Shown piece by piece: positions 10,101 to 23,566 of a DNA stretch of 64,000 nt. Position numbers and translations under genes: made by a program. Source of the DNA: Monosiga brevicollis MX1 (taxonomy: Eukaryota > Opisthokonta > Choanoflagellata > Craspedida > Salpingoecidae); the NCBI RefSeq assembly GCF_000002865.3, contig NW_001865043.1, positions 184,387-248,386 of the forward strand. Reading direction: 5' to 3'. The stretch's first letter is position 1; each line of letters starts with the position of its first letter. Under the pieces are notes generated by a model, which worked only from the letters and a program-made list of their open reading frames with translations, had not been told where the DNA came from and searched no databases.

Positions 10101-11574
10101 GTCGATCCGTCTTCGCACCTGACTCATGAATTGTACGTCTTCTATAACTGTGCGTTGCGTGCGCTGCTCTGTCTTGGGCAAACACAGCATCGCGTGCTGA
10201 GTGCACCCAGTTGTATCATAATGCCTCAATCCTCGGGCTCCAACTCGGCGGGCGGGTTTCTGCGTGGTGACAACTTTGTCATCTCCCTGACAAACACGGA
10301 GTGGCAACAGGCCTTGCAAGCCCTGCGCACGTATGTCAGAATATTTCCTGAGCCCAAGGATTTGAGCCGAGTTTGGTGTGCCTAGTTGCGCTACGTTCAT
10401 GCTTGTGCAGCTGACTTCACCGTTTACTTGTAGGGGCACGGACGTGACGCTTGGGCCCCAGCCCACCTCCTCGCGAAACAGCACTGCTGGACTCCTCTTT
10501 CGCATCCGCGTGCGTAGGCCTGTTTTGTTTCCCCTTTCCTTGCCTTGATTCGCGGATAGGAACCTGTGGACGTGCATGTGCATTTTGCACATTTAGGTCC
10601 TGCAGTTGGAACTCATCGCTTCTGTTTGCTCTGGGATATTTTTTCCCCTCAGTGGATGTCGCCAAGTCGGCTAGACAGCGGCCTGTTTCATGTTCGACCC
10701 AGTGACTTTGAAAGCTACAACATGTCTGAGGTTGCTGATCACGTGGTAAGGTCACCTCTACCCGGGCACGTCCACTTTGGCAGGGCAAAGATAGCCCACT
10801 CATTGATCTCCCCACCCTGCGCTCCCTCATGTAGGCACGGGTGTCCACGAACACGCTTTTGCCTGTTATGGCGACGCATTGTGATGAGCTCCAACTGCCG
10901 GAACTCAATCCGCGGCTGCGCATCCTGAGTAGGTGGCCCGGTCTTTTGCGACAAAGACCCAGACTTTGTCTCTTGCTGCCAGTGCTGTCTGTCTCGCCCC
11001 GCCGCACTTACCTGTCTGCCTTTGCTCTGTTGCCTGCGGTGATGTGTGCCCCCCTCTCTTCAGCCGTGGCTTTGGGTCTGAGCCAAGAGCGCCTGCGAGC
11101 TCGCATTGATCAGGCAGATTTCTTTCGGTGAGTTGCGCTTGATTTCGCAAGGCCAGCAGCCTTTTTTTTCTTCTGGTTGTCTCAGCATGGCTATTTGTTC
11201 ATGGCGGGGCACCTGGGCACAGGTTTGTTGAGGACCTGTTGACACGTATCAACCGAGGGCTCTCCGAGTTGATGGTGCCATGGCATCAAGTGGCCGTGGT
11301 CAACCCGTCTGTGGTCACGGTCCACGTTGAGATGTATCCGAGTCAGAGAGCGGTACGGCCCGGCTATCTCCTGTTCCTCTCGACTCAATCAGACTTGGAC
11401 TCATGGCAATGCGGCTCATGTTCACAGACTTATCGAATTTCCAAGAGCTGGCAGGATCGCTGTCCGCAAATCCCACCCCTCAACATGCGAATGTGGAGCG
11501 AGATTTTGCATCCGACCGTGGTGCCCGTGGCACGTGGGCGCGTCGACTTTCAAATGACCATCGAGATCAGTTGA
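7142..11574 (+). CDS. RING-UBA-SARA C-terminal domain fusion protein
   Basis: Eighteen-exon model, 879 residues, all splice phases consistent. Exons: 7142-7193, 7306-7463, 7563-7716, 7885-8040, 8150-8259, 8396-8612, 8668-8909, 8981-9076, 9179-9363, 9472-9583, 9735-9888, 9958-10046, 10188-10330, 10434-10509, 10560-10745, 10835-10928, 11064-11127, 11223-11574. Domains: a possible N-myristoylation start (MGNVQGC); a C3HC4 RING at about 88-130 (CCICLD, HTFCRVC, CPKCRSS); an acidic helix; a UBA domain at about 211-248 (SLGFSVVLCQKAL then HWLIRHQ); and from about 310 to the end a domain matching, from memory, the C-terminal half of SARA/endofin (ZFYVE9/16): CMTSSGFRAFHQPELVLLLK, FLGDPMNRGFLL, and the closing VPWHQVAVV. 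No FYVE finger is present. Likely an E3 ligase using the SARA module for trafficking or endosomal targeting (inference). The last exon might contain one further small intron. Confidence 0.82.
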
Positions 11575-12037
11575 CCGCTGTGTGGTCTCAGTAAGATGAG
11601 GTGTCCGTTCAGAATGTACAGTTGAAGCGCCAAGCAAATTGATTATTGATTGACATGTGAAGACTTGAGGTATGCGAGGTTGATGTGAGTCAGTGATTCT
11701 GCAGCACAGATCTGATTCTCGCTTTTAATTTTTTGTTACCATCGGGACACACACACACACAAGTAGAAAGGCACACGCCATGCAAATCGATTTCAGAACT
11801 TTGACAGGACAAAAGAGGGTAAAACACAAAGGGCAAGGGGGTGGATATCTTAAGTACCAACACAAAGGTCTCTCACAGAGGCGGAAGGAAAAAAAGAAAA
11901 AAAAGAAAAAAAGAATAGAAAAAAAAGGGCTTGAAAGGAGAAACAAACGACAAGGCTGACTCGCAGGGTTGAAGGAAACCATAAACTAAAGAAAAGCTTG
12001 ACACGAACAGGATGCAACAAGGCAGCAAATCACTGAT
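11575..12037. other. Convergent 3' ends with short A- and CA-rich runs
   Basis: Between the 3' ends of the RING-UBA-SARA gene and LARP1. It has a short CA run at about 11751-11762 and A-rich stretches at 11880-11935. No gene seen. Confidence 0.6.
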
Positions 12038-15000
12038 TTAGCTGGATGTGGCATTGTTTTGTGCATCTTCCCCACTTTGGTCTGCAGCACCATCCTTTGA
12101 ACCAGGCTGATCCGCAAGTTTCAACCGATTGTAGTAATACTCAGGCCCACGCTGCCAGGCGGAAAGAGAACGCACAAAAAAGAAATGAAAATGAGCACAC
12201 AAACAGGCCAGCAGGTCCAGACAGGACACCCACGTGTCTGATACAGAACACAATAGAAGAAGGCAGGAACGTACCTCAGCACGGAAATCCTCAATCGTCT
12301 TGTAGCGACCAAGATACTCGCGCAACTTGTCATTAAAGGGGAGAGCAGGCCCTGACTTGCGATAACGCATCACAGCCCACATCTTTTCCAGGCCGTACAA
12401 ATGACCTAAAAAAAGCAAGAAAGAAGAGTAAGCAACGGTGAAAGAAAGAAAAGAAAAGAAAGTGCGTGATAAATGCAGTTGAACCAAAACACCGCATGAA
12501 AAACATTTGATGTGATCATACCCTGCTCAAAATCGGAGATGACCAGGTCTTGAAAGTCCTCAAAGACCTTCTTGCGATAGCAAATTTCCAGGCCATACGA
12601 GTAGAATCGGAAAAGACACTCAATGCCATAGCGATGATCGTTGTTGGCGTCCTCAATAGCCAAACGACGGAATTCCTGATAGATTTTGCTGAGGACAGAC
12701 AGACACAAGCGAAGAAAGGGTAAGTGACAGGGAACAAAACAAAAAAGTCGCTGAGAACGGCAAGCTGAGACAGAATCATGCACCAACCGGTTGAAGTTCT
12801 CGCGCAGGAAGAAAGACCAGAAGCGATAAAGAACCTGCATGTCCCGCGACTCAGGGCCGTTTTTGGAACGATCCTTGAGAGCTCTACATGAAAGGAAGAC
12901 CGTCAGCAATTGGCAATCAACCAATCGAGATCACCGGACACATGTTATGGTGATGAAAACTTACTTGGAGCGGAAATGGTGGTACTTGTGTTCGACCAGA
13001 CCATTCTTGCCGAGCAGACTGCGCCCGAAGTTGGACTGCTTGTTGACATGCCCACCAAAGGAGCCAGCAGCATCCGAACCAGGGGTGGAGGCCGGCGAGC
13101 TGGCATTGGCCACGGCAGAAGGCGAAGCACCAAGATCGTGGCGTGGGCGGACGCGTTCAGAGCCCAGAACCCAGCCCACACCCTGTTCATCAACAGGGTT
13201 GGGACCATATTTAACCTTGTAGCCCTTGTGTTGCTTCTTATCCGGTGACTCCTTGGGCGGGAAAAACTTGGGACCCATGGGCGGACGCAGCGTGCGCTGA
13301 CGATCTTCACGATCCTGCTGCGCCTGCATGTGCGCCAGGCCCGGGCGACCCAAACTCGAGCTCAACGTGCCCTAGGCCAAGAGATTAACGCATGAGTCAG
13401 ATGGTTGTTTGGCATGCATTGCAGACTTGGATGACCGAGCGGCAAACCAAAGGAACATGCATGACACACCTTGTTGGCAGCAGCCAAGTATGAGCGGCCC
13501 GTGTTGGACGGAGCCTTGGTAGCCTCACGGAGGCGGTCAAACTGGGCCTGATTCATCGTCATGGTCTTGGTGAAATCAGCACTCTTGCTGACACCACCAG
13601 AAGTGGAGCCAAAAATCTCGCGTCGCTTCTGCATCAAGGGAATAAGCATTGAGAAACGGGCCGACGCACAAACCAAAGACAAATGCACGCGCACACGAAA
13701 ATTAACGTCAGACGAGAATGACCAAAAGCCCAAGAGTGCATCAGCAAGTTTATATTAGCATGGAACTGGACGCCTCGCGCGAACTTGGTCGCAGAATGAG
13801 ATGGTGGACCCCGGCAAGTCGCGCAGAGTCCAACAAAAGAACATGCAGACACACGGTCGTACATGTCCCCTTGCAAGCCAAAGCAAAACCAGACGGGCAA
13901 AGTGCCCTCCATCTCAAACGACCAAGCACGTGGTGCAAAACGCCTGCAGTGACAGAATGCACCACCGTGCACAAGCGAGCCGGAAAACCCGGCCCGCAAA
14001 GCCCAGCAGCACACCCGCGCCACCGCACGCTCCGATTAACGAATGGATAAACTAGATTTGCATCAGCGCACTCTCTTGTATTGGACAATGACCGGTACCC
14101 ACACAACGCACAGCACAAGCTCGGAAGAAAAAAACACGAGCAAAAACAATAGAAAACAACACAGCAAACAGAGACGATAAAGATCCGTGCCGGATCAAGA
14201 GATAATATGATAGACACACCTGAAACTCGGCAGCCTCATGTTGAACAAAGTCGCCAAGCTCATTGTTCTTCTTGTGACGCGATTGGTAATTGCCGGTGCG
14301 GTCATGTCGCTGCTGACCACGGTGCTTGTTGTTCTGCACGAAAATAACGACACGATCCATTTCCATGTCTTGAAAGTTCTCATCAGCATCAGAACCCCAG
14401 CCATCGTCGTCGTCTTGGGCAGAGCCCTTGGTACCCTTGGCAGCACCGCCCTTGCCCTTAATTTCCTCGTCAAACTGGAAGGCAAGTTCATCATCATCGT
14501 CGTCGTCGTCGCCGTCATCATCTTCAATGCCGCCAAAGCCGCTCAGAGGATCCTCCTCCTTGGCAGCGGCTTTGACAGGCTTGGCCTCCTCCTTACGGCG
14601 AGACGAGTTGACGACCTGCCATTCATCTCCACCTCGAGTGGGAGTTGGCTGTTCCTCAGCAGCGGGGGCAACATCCGTCACGGTCACGTCGAGATCGTCA
14701 GCCGTGGCAGGACCAGACGCCTCTGTTTCAGGAGCGACAGGGGTAACCACGAGCACGGGTTCTGTTTGGCCGGGCACAAACGATTTGGCCAAAGGAGACA
14801 GCTTGACGGGTACGAGACCCTTTTGGAAGCCATCCTTGCGGGCAATGTGACCATCCACGACCTCCAGCTCCTCGCATTCGGCAGCTACCTCAAGAATTTG
14901 CTCGGCATCCTTGGCCAAAGGTTGGATGGGCAGAAACTTGAGAAACTTATCCGCAGGGCAGCCCTTGTCGTTGAGATGCGCGCGCAAAAAGGTGTCGCGG

Positions 15001-16121
15001 ACAAGGTTATCCTTGCTAAAATAGTACTGCAATTGTGCCTTCAAACCATCGCGCAGGGCCTGTGCACCATAGAAAACGACAGTATCTTGATAGGTGGGAA
15101 CGTAGTTGGCCACGGCTTCAGCCTCAGCTGGCTGGGCATCGTTGCGACCAGAACGGCCTTGTCGGCGGCGAGAGTTGTTGTTATTGTTGTTGCTAGCGGC
15201 GGGAGCAGCAGCAGCAGCAGCGGCATTATTCGCGCCCTGCTGCTGAGGGTTGCGACGCGCACGACCGGGGTTGCGATTTTGTCGTGCATTTTGGGCACGT
15301 TGGCGTGAGGGCGCAGGAATGGCCTCGGGAAGAGGCACCCACTTTTGGCCCTTCTTATTGGCGCTGTCATCCTTGCCTGCGGATGCGACAATGGCAGCCG
15401 CGGGCTGGCCTTTGTTGCTCACCTTACCGGGGTTGGCCGGTGCGGGGGCTTGCTGAGCCGAGGCGTCGCCCAGCGACGGGTAGGCAGAGCTGTCAATGTC
15501 GGTGGCAGGCACAAAAGCTTGGGCAGATGGGGTCATGCGTTCGCGCCAGGGATTGACATGGCGGCGAGGCGAAGTAGGCGGCGTGGGCAGGTGAGGGGGT
15601 TGGTCAGCGGCTGCTGCCAAGGCACCCTTTTTGCCCTTCTTGCTCGCCTTGGCGGGTTTGTCTGCAGCGACAGCTGGCTCAGCCTTTTCGGCCGCACCAG
15701 CTTCCGCAACAGAATCGGATGTGGCAGTTGAGCCGTCAGTTTCACCGGTCTGCTTGAGCACTTCCGTGAAGGGACGGTTGGTGGCCCAAGGGCCTTGCAA
15801 TGGCGGCTTGACGGCCGCGCGGCCACCACGAGCCTTGTCACCCTTTGGCTGTGGCTTGGCATTGGGCGCAGCCTCGGGTTGCGTCTTGTCAGATGCATCA
15901 TCCGAAGCAGGGCTCTTGGGCTTGTCCTTTTGCCGCCAAGACTTGTTGTCGCTCGCGCGATGAGCCGGACGGTGTTGCTTAGCCTGCTTCTTGGTAGCAC
16001 GGCTGTCTGAGACAACCCATTCCGAGTCATCAGCATCATCCTTGTCCAAGGGGCGAGAGGATACGACCTCAGCGTTGGCCACAGCCAGCGGCTCGGTGGG
16101 CTGCTGAGCCTCCTCAGACAT
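12038..16121 (-). CDS. LARP1: La-related protein 1 with La motif and DM15 repeats
   Basis: Seven-exon model of 991 residues: 16121-14220, 13628-13470, 13371-12965, 12893 region (12883-12788), 12688-12522, 12405-12275, 12151-12038. The start at 16121 (MSEEAQQ) follows an in-frame upstream ATG I consider less likely. A long disordered, Ala/Lys/Pro-rich N-terminus precedes a La motif at about 355-440 ([17 protein letters not shown]), then an Asp-rich acidic stretch. The C-terminal exons encode the three DM15 repeats: [30 protein letters not shown] and [12 protein letters not shown]. In animals this DM15 region binds the cap and first C of 5'-TOP mRNAs, and LARP1 couples mTORC1 to translation and stability of ribosomal-protein mRNAs in the cytoplasm. 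The order of parts and motif match leave little doubt. Confidence 0.93.
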
Positions 16122-17354
16122 GGCTGAAGGATAGCCTAGGTGTGGCTGAGCACGAGACAGGTGCATCAAGCGCGGTGAGACTCCTTCAGATGAATGACCT
16201 TGTCAAGCGTGCTGCGCGTTCACATACCTATACCAACAGAGGCCTGTATGGTGTGTGTGTGTGAGATGCTGGTCGCACGCTCACACACACGCACGGAGCA
16301 AGTTTACAAGTTCCAAGGAGGACAAAACGCCACCAGGAACGTGGCGCTCCTGTCAAAGGGTGGAGGAGGGCGCAGCAATGAACGACAAGGTCCCTAAAAA
16401 CAGAAAGACGCAGCCGAAAAGAAGTGAGGGCAGGCGCTGTCAAAGAATGCTCCTAGATAATACGCAGAATTGCATTTCGACCATGTGGGCTGCGCAAGAA
16501 CAACAACTCAAAAACACGCGCGCACCCCCGAGGTCTGGAGGACCTCTGCCTTGGCGAGCTGGGGTGTCAGTCCACCAACTCTGGTTGCCTCGAGCTAGCA
16601 GCCAGGGTCGGAAGAAAGGCACCCGCTTTCACACTTGCAGCCTCAAAGAGTGCTGAATGCATTTGTCATTCCCCTGCCCTTGCTGCGCGCCGCGCCCCAG
16701 CACGCTGAACGAGCGACTGCCTTGCGCCCTTCTTCATTGACTCGGGGCCTTTCTTGTCCTCATGGTGGTGCGTGTGTTGGTTCGAGACACACACACACAC
16801 ACACACAGAGAGAGAAGCGCGCGCGCACATGGACGTGTCAAGACAAAGGAATAAACAAAGGAACAAAGGAAAGAGAGCAAAGCGAGCGAGCGCGCGGGAG
16901 GGAGCGGCAATGTTACCAGGTGGGAGAGAGAAGAGGAAAACGCGCTAATCTCGACCAAGTGTACGTCAACGTCAACAACACTCAACAACTTATGCGCTTG
17001 TGGCCCTTTTGCGTAAAGGAGAAAGGCACACCACACACACACCATAGAGCCAACACATGGAGGTGGTTGACACAGTGGCCGGTGCCCGCGTGGTGACATG
17101 TGGGTGGAAAAAAAAAACCCATTTGGTAACACCTGGTAGCGTGATGGCCCTTCAAGTGTAACGTACACATTACTGCTAAGCGCTCGGAAAGGTGCAGGAT
17201 AAAGTTTGTATAGTTGTAACGCCGTTTTTCATGCCATGACCTATAGTTCTGCCAGCCCAAGAATCAACCGTTCACAACACATATTTCCAACATTTATCTG
17301 ACAAAGAGCGAGACCTCGAGTATTTTCATCTGACAAACTTGTCGGCGGCTGGCG
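16122..17354. other. Divergent intergenic region, simple repeats
   Basis: Between the starts of LARP1 (minus) and AKAP17A (plus), so both promoters should be here. It has (GT)n at about 16252-16262, (CA)n at 16787-16808 followed by GA/GC-rich sequence, and a second CA patch near 17030-17042. No supported gene. Confidence 0.6.
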
Positions 17355-20300
17355 ATGAGCGATCAATCCGTGGCGAGATCGTCCATCAACAACCGACAGC
17401 AAAGCAACATGGCTGATCCGGCGCAGCAGCAGGGCACGGGCGAGCAGCCTGCCAGCCCGGCATTGGGCACGGAGCAGGATGAAACAGACAAGGGGGAAAT
17501 TTCTCAGCGCGACACCCCTGCAGGTGCCGAGAAGGGGAAGCCACGCAGCCCTGACGGAGCACCTCTGGCCAAGTTGCCTCGGCGCAAACCCGTGCGCTCC
17601 CGCGCTCTCAGCATGGCTCTCTCGGCCGTCAAGAGCCAACCATCAGCCGCTCCGCTGCCTGACATCGCACCCAAAGAATCAGTGACGGTGGAGCACGACG
17701 CGCCGTCTGTCGATCTGAGGCCCGCGTTGGCGAAGCGCCTTGGGCCGCGCGTTGCCCGGCCCACCACCGCCACTGCAGCAGATGCGCAGGCGGCCGAGGC
17801 CATGGATCGGAAGCTGGCTGCCTATCGTCGGAGTCTGACCCAGGCCTCGACGTCTGCTGCTGCTACTAATCCCGAGCCCAAGCTCGAGGCTACCCCCGTT
17901 CCCATCGAGCTCACTCACTGTGCGTCTCCTATTGCGCCAGCCCCTCTCCCTCCTCCGGGCTCAGCAGACTGCTTGCTGCTCCGGGTCAATGTATGACCCA
18001 AGCTGCACGTTATGACTTGTAATGACCTTGCTTGCCGCGTTGCGGTTGTGTAGACTCCGACGCGGTCAGCCTCAGCGCATCGCTCTCGCTTGTACCTTGT
18101 CCCTACGTTACCATTGCTGCTGAGCCACCAGCCCATGCCGTACTGCCGGTAAGTGCACGGAGAGCAGGCCCCGCCGCCCATGCCTGGTCACGAGTTGGCA
18201 AGCCTCACGTGTCTGTGGGGTGGTGGCTTTAAGGTCAATGCATGGGACATTCTGCAAGAACTCAAAGCACTAACGCAGCGCGTGACCAAAGATGACCTCC
18301 AGCTGCGCGCGACTCCAGCCGCGACACACGGGGCTCTCTTTCGTGGTCTGTCTCGCTGCTGGCCGACCCTCAACCTATGATCCATCCAGTAGCCATTCCC
18401 AAGCCAATTTACGTACCACTTCCGCTTGTGGCTACCGTGACATTCCGATGCCCCTGCTTCCTTGTCCAGGCACCGCAAGCTCGCCAGCTGTGGCGCAGGC
18501 GTTACAGCAGCAGCTGGATGGTCATCGCCTCACCTTTGCCGGCGTAAGTGATGTTGCCTGTTCAAGGCCCGAGCTGTGCGCCTGCCTAATGGTAGGCATC
18601 TTGCTCTTCAATCGCCACCGTGCATCTAGTCGGCCACTGCTGTTGAATTGCGCGTCATCGCCTCGGCTCAAGCTGAGCTAGTACCCGTCGAGCAGCCCTT
18701 TGTTGGGGATTTCGGGACTCTACAACTGGGTCAGCGCCCGGATACGGTGCTACTGCGCGAGCTTCCTTGTCTCTGGTTTAGCGGTCGCGCGCGTCCCCCG
18801 ACAAGGGAGCAGTTGATTGATATTTTAACCCCCCTGGGGTCCATCGCACGAGCTGCCGTGATCGAGAGTCCTCAAAGTGAGAATGATGACTTTGATCCTC
18901 TGCGCACCATCACCTTTGATGCCTACGTGGCATTCGAGCAACCAGAAGCCGTGGCCAAGTGCCTATCCCTGGCTCGAACCCATGTCTTGCATCGTGAGAC
19001 TCCCAAGCGGTCCTTTACGGTATGCGGGCGTTGCTGCAAGTGTGAGGTGGTCATGGCCCTTGCCACGTCAGCTTGACAAGCACCATGTTTGCTCGGCAGG
19101 CTGATTTCAACGTGGAGTTGGATACGACTGGGTACCTCTCTGAGCGAGCTCGTCGTGCACGCCGACTCGCGCGTCAAGAAGCCGAGGTGAGCATTGGCTT
19201 TCCCCGCGGCGCAGAATCAGCGCCGCCACCGCCAAAACTGTTGGTCTTCGTTCAGCCAACCGACACAATCGTGGGTCACTGCTTTTGGTCTGGCGCGTAG
19301 CTGCGTGCTGCCGAGGCGGAGCGTGCTGCTGCTGAAGCCGAGCGCTTGGAGCAGGCACGGGAGGAGGAACGTCAACGCGAGGCCGAGGCGCGCGAGCAGC
19401 GGCGGCTCGAACGGTTTGTGCGCGGTCCTGTCCTGCTCTACGGCGACCGCGACGCACTCGGCTCCTCCACCTCCATGAACCTCCCACCAATCATGTGCAT
19501 GAATTCTGGCCTCCGCTTTGTCTAGGAAACGGCAGGCAGCAGAGGAAGAACAACGGCGCCGGGAGGAGCGCGAGCGGGAATTGGCTCGCCTGCGCGAGGA
19601 AGAGGCTCGGCGCCGTGCCGAAGAAGCCGAGGCAGAACGCCAAGCAGAATTGCAGCGCGCACGTCAACGTCAGGAAGAGGCCGAGCGTCGTCGCCGGGTA
19701 AGCAAAACTGTGCTTTTGCCTCAGGCTTCGAAGCCCGCCTTCCTCACAAGACGACCCGGTGGGCGGTGCATTTTGGACATACCATGACAGGAGGAAGAGG
19801 AGGCAGAGCGCTTGGCTCAAGCCAAGCGTGAGCTTGAAGCTGAGGAGGCCCGACTTGAGGAGGTAAGAAAAAAAAAAGTCTGGCCCATCGAGGCGTTGGC
19901 GCTGCGCGTGGCAGAGATTGAGGGGCTTCTATTGAGACAACAATGCATCAGCTGAACGTGTGTCGCCGTGACTGCGCTGTCTCAGGAGGAAGCAGCCCTA
20001 CAACGCGCATTGCAGGCACGCCTGCGTGCACAGCGGGACGCCGAGGTCTGTATTTTGACGTTTCGATCACGACACTTGGGTGAGAGTTTGTGCGTGGTTG
20101 AGATCACGACGGTGACTTGTCCAATGCTTGTGACACAGCGTGAGCAAGCACTCAAAGCGAAGCTGACGCAAGAACTTGAAGCACAAAAACGGCAAGCCAT
20201 TTTAGAGTAAGTGCTCCAGTTGTGCTCTTGGCGTGGCGCTTTTTTCTGGCTGAATGGCGGGTTTTGTGGTTTGGGGTGTCTGGCCGCAACTTTCTGTTGA

Positions 20301-20591
20301 ACTGTACAATGATATGCAATTGGTGCGCACCAACTCACTGGCGCTTGGCGCCTAATGGTGGCGCAGCAAAATGCGAGCACGACAAAACGCAGAGGCAGAG
20401 CTACGCCGGGCGGTCAGTTGTCTCGTTTACCGCCTGCCCGTCACTTCTCCAGGGTTGCAGTGGTGAATGGCCTTTGCTTCTGGTTCTGACCTCCACATGG
20501 CGTGGCTGACACAACACAATCGTTACTTCGTGCATTGCGTTAGGCGGCACTACAAAAGCTGCAAGAGATTCGGCGGGCAGACGATGCATAG
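17355..20591 (+). CDS. AKAP17A: AKAP17A-like splicing-associated protein
   Basis: About 12 exons. First exon 17355-17919 encodes a disordered N-terminus, absent from the animal protein as I recall it. Later exons give PCPYVTIAAEPP, VNAWDILQELKALTQRV, then LGQRPDTVLLRELPCLWF, an RRM-like strand FDAYVAFEQPEA, and ADFNVELDTTGYLSERARR. These match in order the human XE7/AKAP17A blocks GERPDTIHLEGLPCKWF and FEAYVQY. A long Glu/Arg-rich coiled coil follows from about 19310, spread over many short exons. The final exon ends with LQKLQEIRRADDA and TAG at 20589-20591. AKAP17A is a nuclear speckle protein that binds PKA and SR factors. The animal RS-rich tail is missing here. It converges on the MAPR gene with about 80 bp between stop codons. 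Confidence 0.85.
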
Positions 20592-20671
20592 GCCGCGGTG
20601 CGGCGCGGCAGAGCCGATGCTTAGTCGGAGAGAGTGCCCCTGTGTGAAGACACCGAAATCGAGGCGTGATG

Positions 20672-21539
<868 letters not shown>

Positions 21540-21625
21540 TCAGCTTTTCTTTTGAGCTCAGAGCGATTGTCCTTTTCAGCAGACAGTGTTTGTCAGCATG
21601 TCAGATTTTCCTTGCTGCTGACGCG

Positions 21626-23098
21626 ATGCCTCAGCAGCAGCGTACCAGCGGGCGCCGGCCCAGCCCGGCCGAGTCTTGGTGGCGGGGATCGAAGGGGGTT
21701 CATGTTGCAATCGTCGCAGGTGTGGCTCTACTTGCTTTTTACCTGGGTCGGCAGTCCGCAAACTCGGGAGCTACCATGCAGCCCTCGGCGACGAACTTGG
21801 CATCGGGATCGTGTGCGGTTTGGCAGCAAGAACTCGAAGCTGCGCACCAGCTCCGAGGATCCAACCCACATACCTATGCTGCCGCGGCCTTGCGCATCAA
21901 CGCCAGCTTGAGCAACCATGCCGCTTGTTCAAATCACGAGCGAGGTCGACTTTTAAGTCAGATCGCCGATGCCTCTGAGTTTATGCAGCAGCTGGACGCA
22001 GCCGTCCAACTTCGTCGACGGGCTGTGGCGGCCTTAGATCGACAAAGCAGCGATCATGTGGCCGAGCTTGTGGCCCTGGCCACCGTTCTGAAGCGTACTG
22101 GCAACTTTGCGGAAGCGTTGGCGACCACCGAGCACGCCTTGAAGCATCCTCGATTGCCACCCGAAGCGCCTAGCCTGCTCCTACGGCTAGAGTCGGACAT
22201 CCTCGAATGCAGTGGCGATGTCGTCTCTAGTCTCATGCGCGTAGAGCAAAGCCTCAAAGCGCCGGGAGCCCCAAAGTCACGCCCGCTCAGTCACGCACAA
22301 CATCACGCCATGCTGCTGCAACGCGTCTTACGAGAGCATGGCTCGGAGATGCCACAGACGGTGCGTCGGGACCTCACCCACAAGGTCGAACAGCTTCACG
22401 ACCTGCTGCTGAGCAAAGGCCCATGGCTCAACGCCCAGCAACTGCCCAAGCGCTTTGTGCCTCATCTCACTGCGCAGCCGTGCCATGAAATCCACGACCA
22501 TGCATCCGTTGCAAAAGCCGTCACGCTCCTCAACGCCGCGACTGCTGAGCTGGCAGCCGAGTACCGCCTGCTTAATACCTCCCAGCAGCTGCAGGAGGAA
22601 AGTGAGTGCATTCACAATCCGCAGGAAGGTCGTTGGCGGCGCCACGAGGTGACCGGCTACTGGAATCCGCCCAATCCCGAGGGCAATTGCAGCGCGGCGA
22701 CCCCCGTTGCTTGCAGAGTTTTGGCGGCGTTGTGGGCAGCCGGTTTGCCCGTGTTTCGCCTTGGTTACAGCGCCATCGGGCCCGGCACGTGGCTGCGCCC
22801 ACATTTTGGCGTGACAAACTCGCAGCTCAAGTTACATCTGGGCCTCATCGTGCCAGAACCTGATGCCGATACTCGTTTCCCGACCGAGGACGGCCCAGCC
22901 TGTGCCGTCTTTCGCATCGGCGATCGCTACCGAGCATGGCGCCAAGGCCAGGTACTGTTCTTTGATGACAGCTTTGACCACGAGGTGTGGAATCATTGTC
23001 GCGAGGAGAGAGTCGTTCTCCAAGTTGTCTTTGCCCACTTTGACCTTCCAGCCTCGACCCAAGTGCGCGATGTTTTTGGTGCCCTGGATGACCACTAG
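21626..23098 (+). CDS. Aspartyl/asparaginyl beta-hydroxylase-like type II membrane protein
   Basis: Single exon, 490 residues from the ATG at 21626. One membrane anchor lies at about 30-50 (VAIVAGVALLAFYLG), putting the rest in the lumen. The middle is helical with TPR-like spacing. The C-terminus holds the 2-oxoglutarate/Fe(II) oxygenase core: WLRPHFGVTNSQLKLHLGL at about 389-407 and LFFDDSFDHEVWNHC at about 444-458, then a closing Arg (EERVVLQVVF). The two iron-binding His of AspH are the ones in RPHFG and FDHEVW; the family uses a two-His site without the usual Asp. AspH hydroxylates Asp/Asn in EGF-like domains in the ER. N-glycosylation sites are present. The short 5' distance to the MAPR start (about 200 bp) suggests a shared divergent promoter. 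Confidence 0.88.
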   Translation: MPQQQRTSGRRPSPAESWWRGSKGVHVAIVAGVALLAFYLGRQSANSGATMQPSATNLASGSCAVWQQELEAAHQLRGSNPHTYAAAALRINASLSNHAACSNHERGRLLSQIADASEFMQQLDAAVQLRRRAVAALDRQSSDHVAELVALATVLKRTGNFAEALATTEHALKHPRLPPEAPSLLLRLESDILECSGDVVSSLMRVEQSLKAPGAPKSRPLSHAQHHAMLLQRVLREHGSEMPQTVRRDLTHKVEQLHDLLLSKGPWLNAQQLPKRFVPHLTAQPCHEIHDHASVAKAVTLLNAATAELAAEYRLLNTSQQLQEESECIHNPQEGRWRRHEVTGYWNPPNPEGNCSAATPVACRVLAALWAAGLPVFRLGYSAIGPGTWLRPHFGVTNSQLKLHLGLIVPEPDADTRFPTEDGPACAVFRIGDRYRAWRQGQVLFFDDSFDHEVWNHCREERVVLQVVFAHFDLPASTQVRDVFGALDDH

Positions 23099-23566
23099 CT
23101 TCATCTTCCCGACAATGTGATCACTTGCTCGAATGCGGACATGCTCGGCTTGACGAGCCTGCAGAGCAGGTCTCCTCTCGTCGACCAGCCTGTGTATATT
23201 GTGCGTGCCGTCTGGCCCTTTGTCTCAACAATCGCACGAGAATTTGGTATAAACGAGCATCTCTAGCGAGCGTCTCTAGCGAGAGCGTCTCTTTTGAGCG
23301 TCTCTCAGGTCATGAGCCTCTCACACGAGCGTCTCCAGTCTCGATCAAAGGCTTCTGATGTCGAGCAGTGGTTCGTTGCACTGATCCATATTAATTGATG
23401 ATAACAAACACCTACACTCACTGTATTGCAACATCGGCTGATGCTTTCATCAAAAGGGTTTGCGCATCACTTCGCAGTGATAACGTTGCTACTATAAGTG
23501 CTCTCAGCCAAGTTGGCGTCGTTCATTTAGAACAAGTTGCAGCGTTTGTATTGACGACTTTGGTTG
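23099..23566. other. Intergenic with AGCGTCTCT-like short repeats
   Basis: No gene. At about 23262-23335 a phrase like GAGCGTCTC recurs five or six times with irregular spacing. This is a small local duplication of unknown meaning, located downstream of the hydroxylase gene. Confidence 0.5.
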
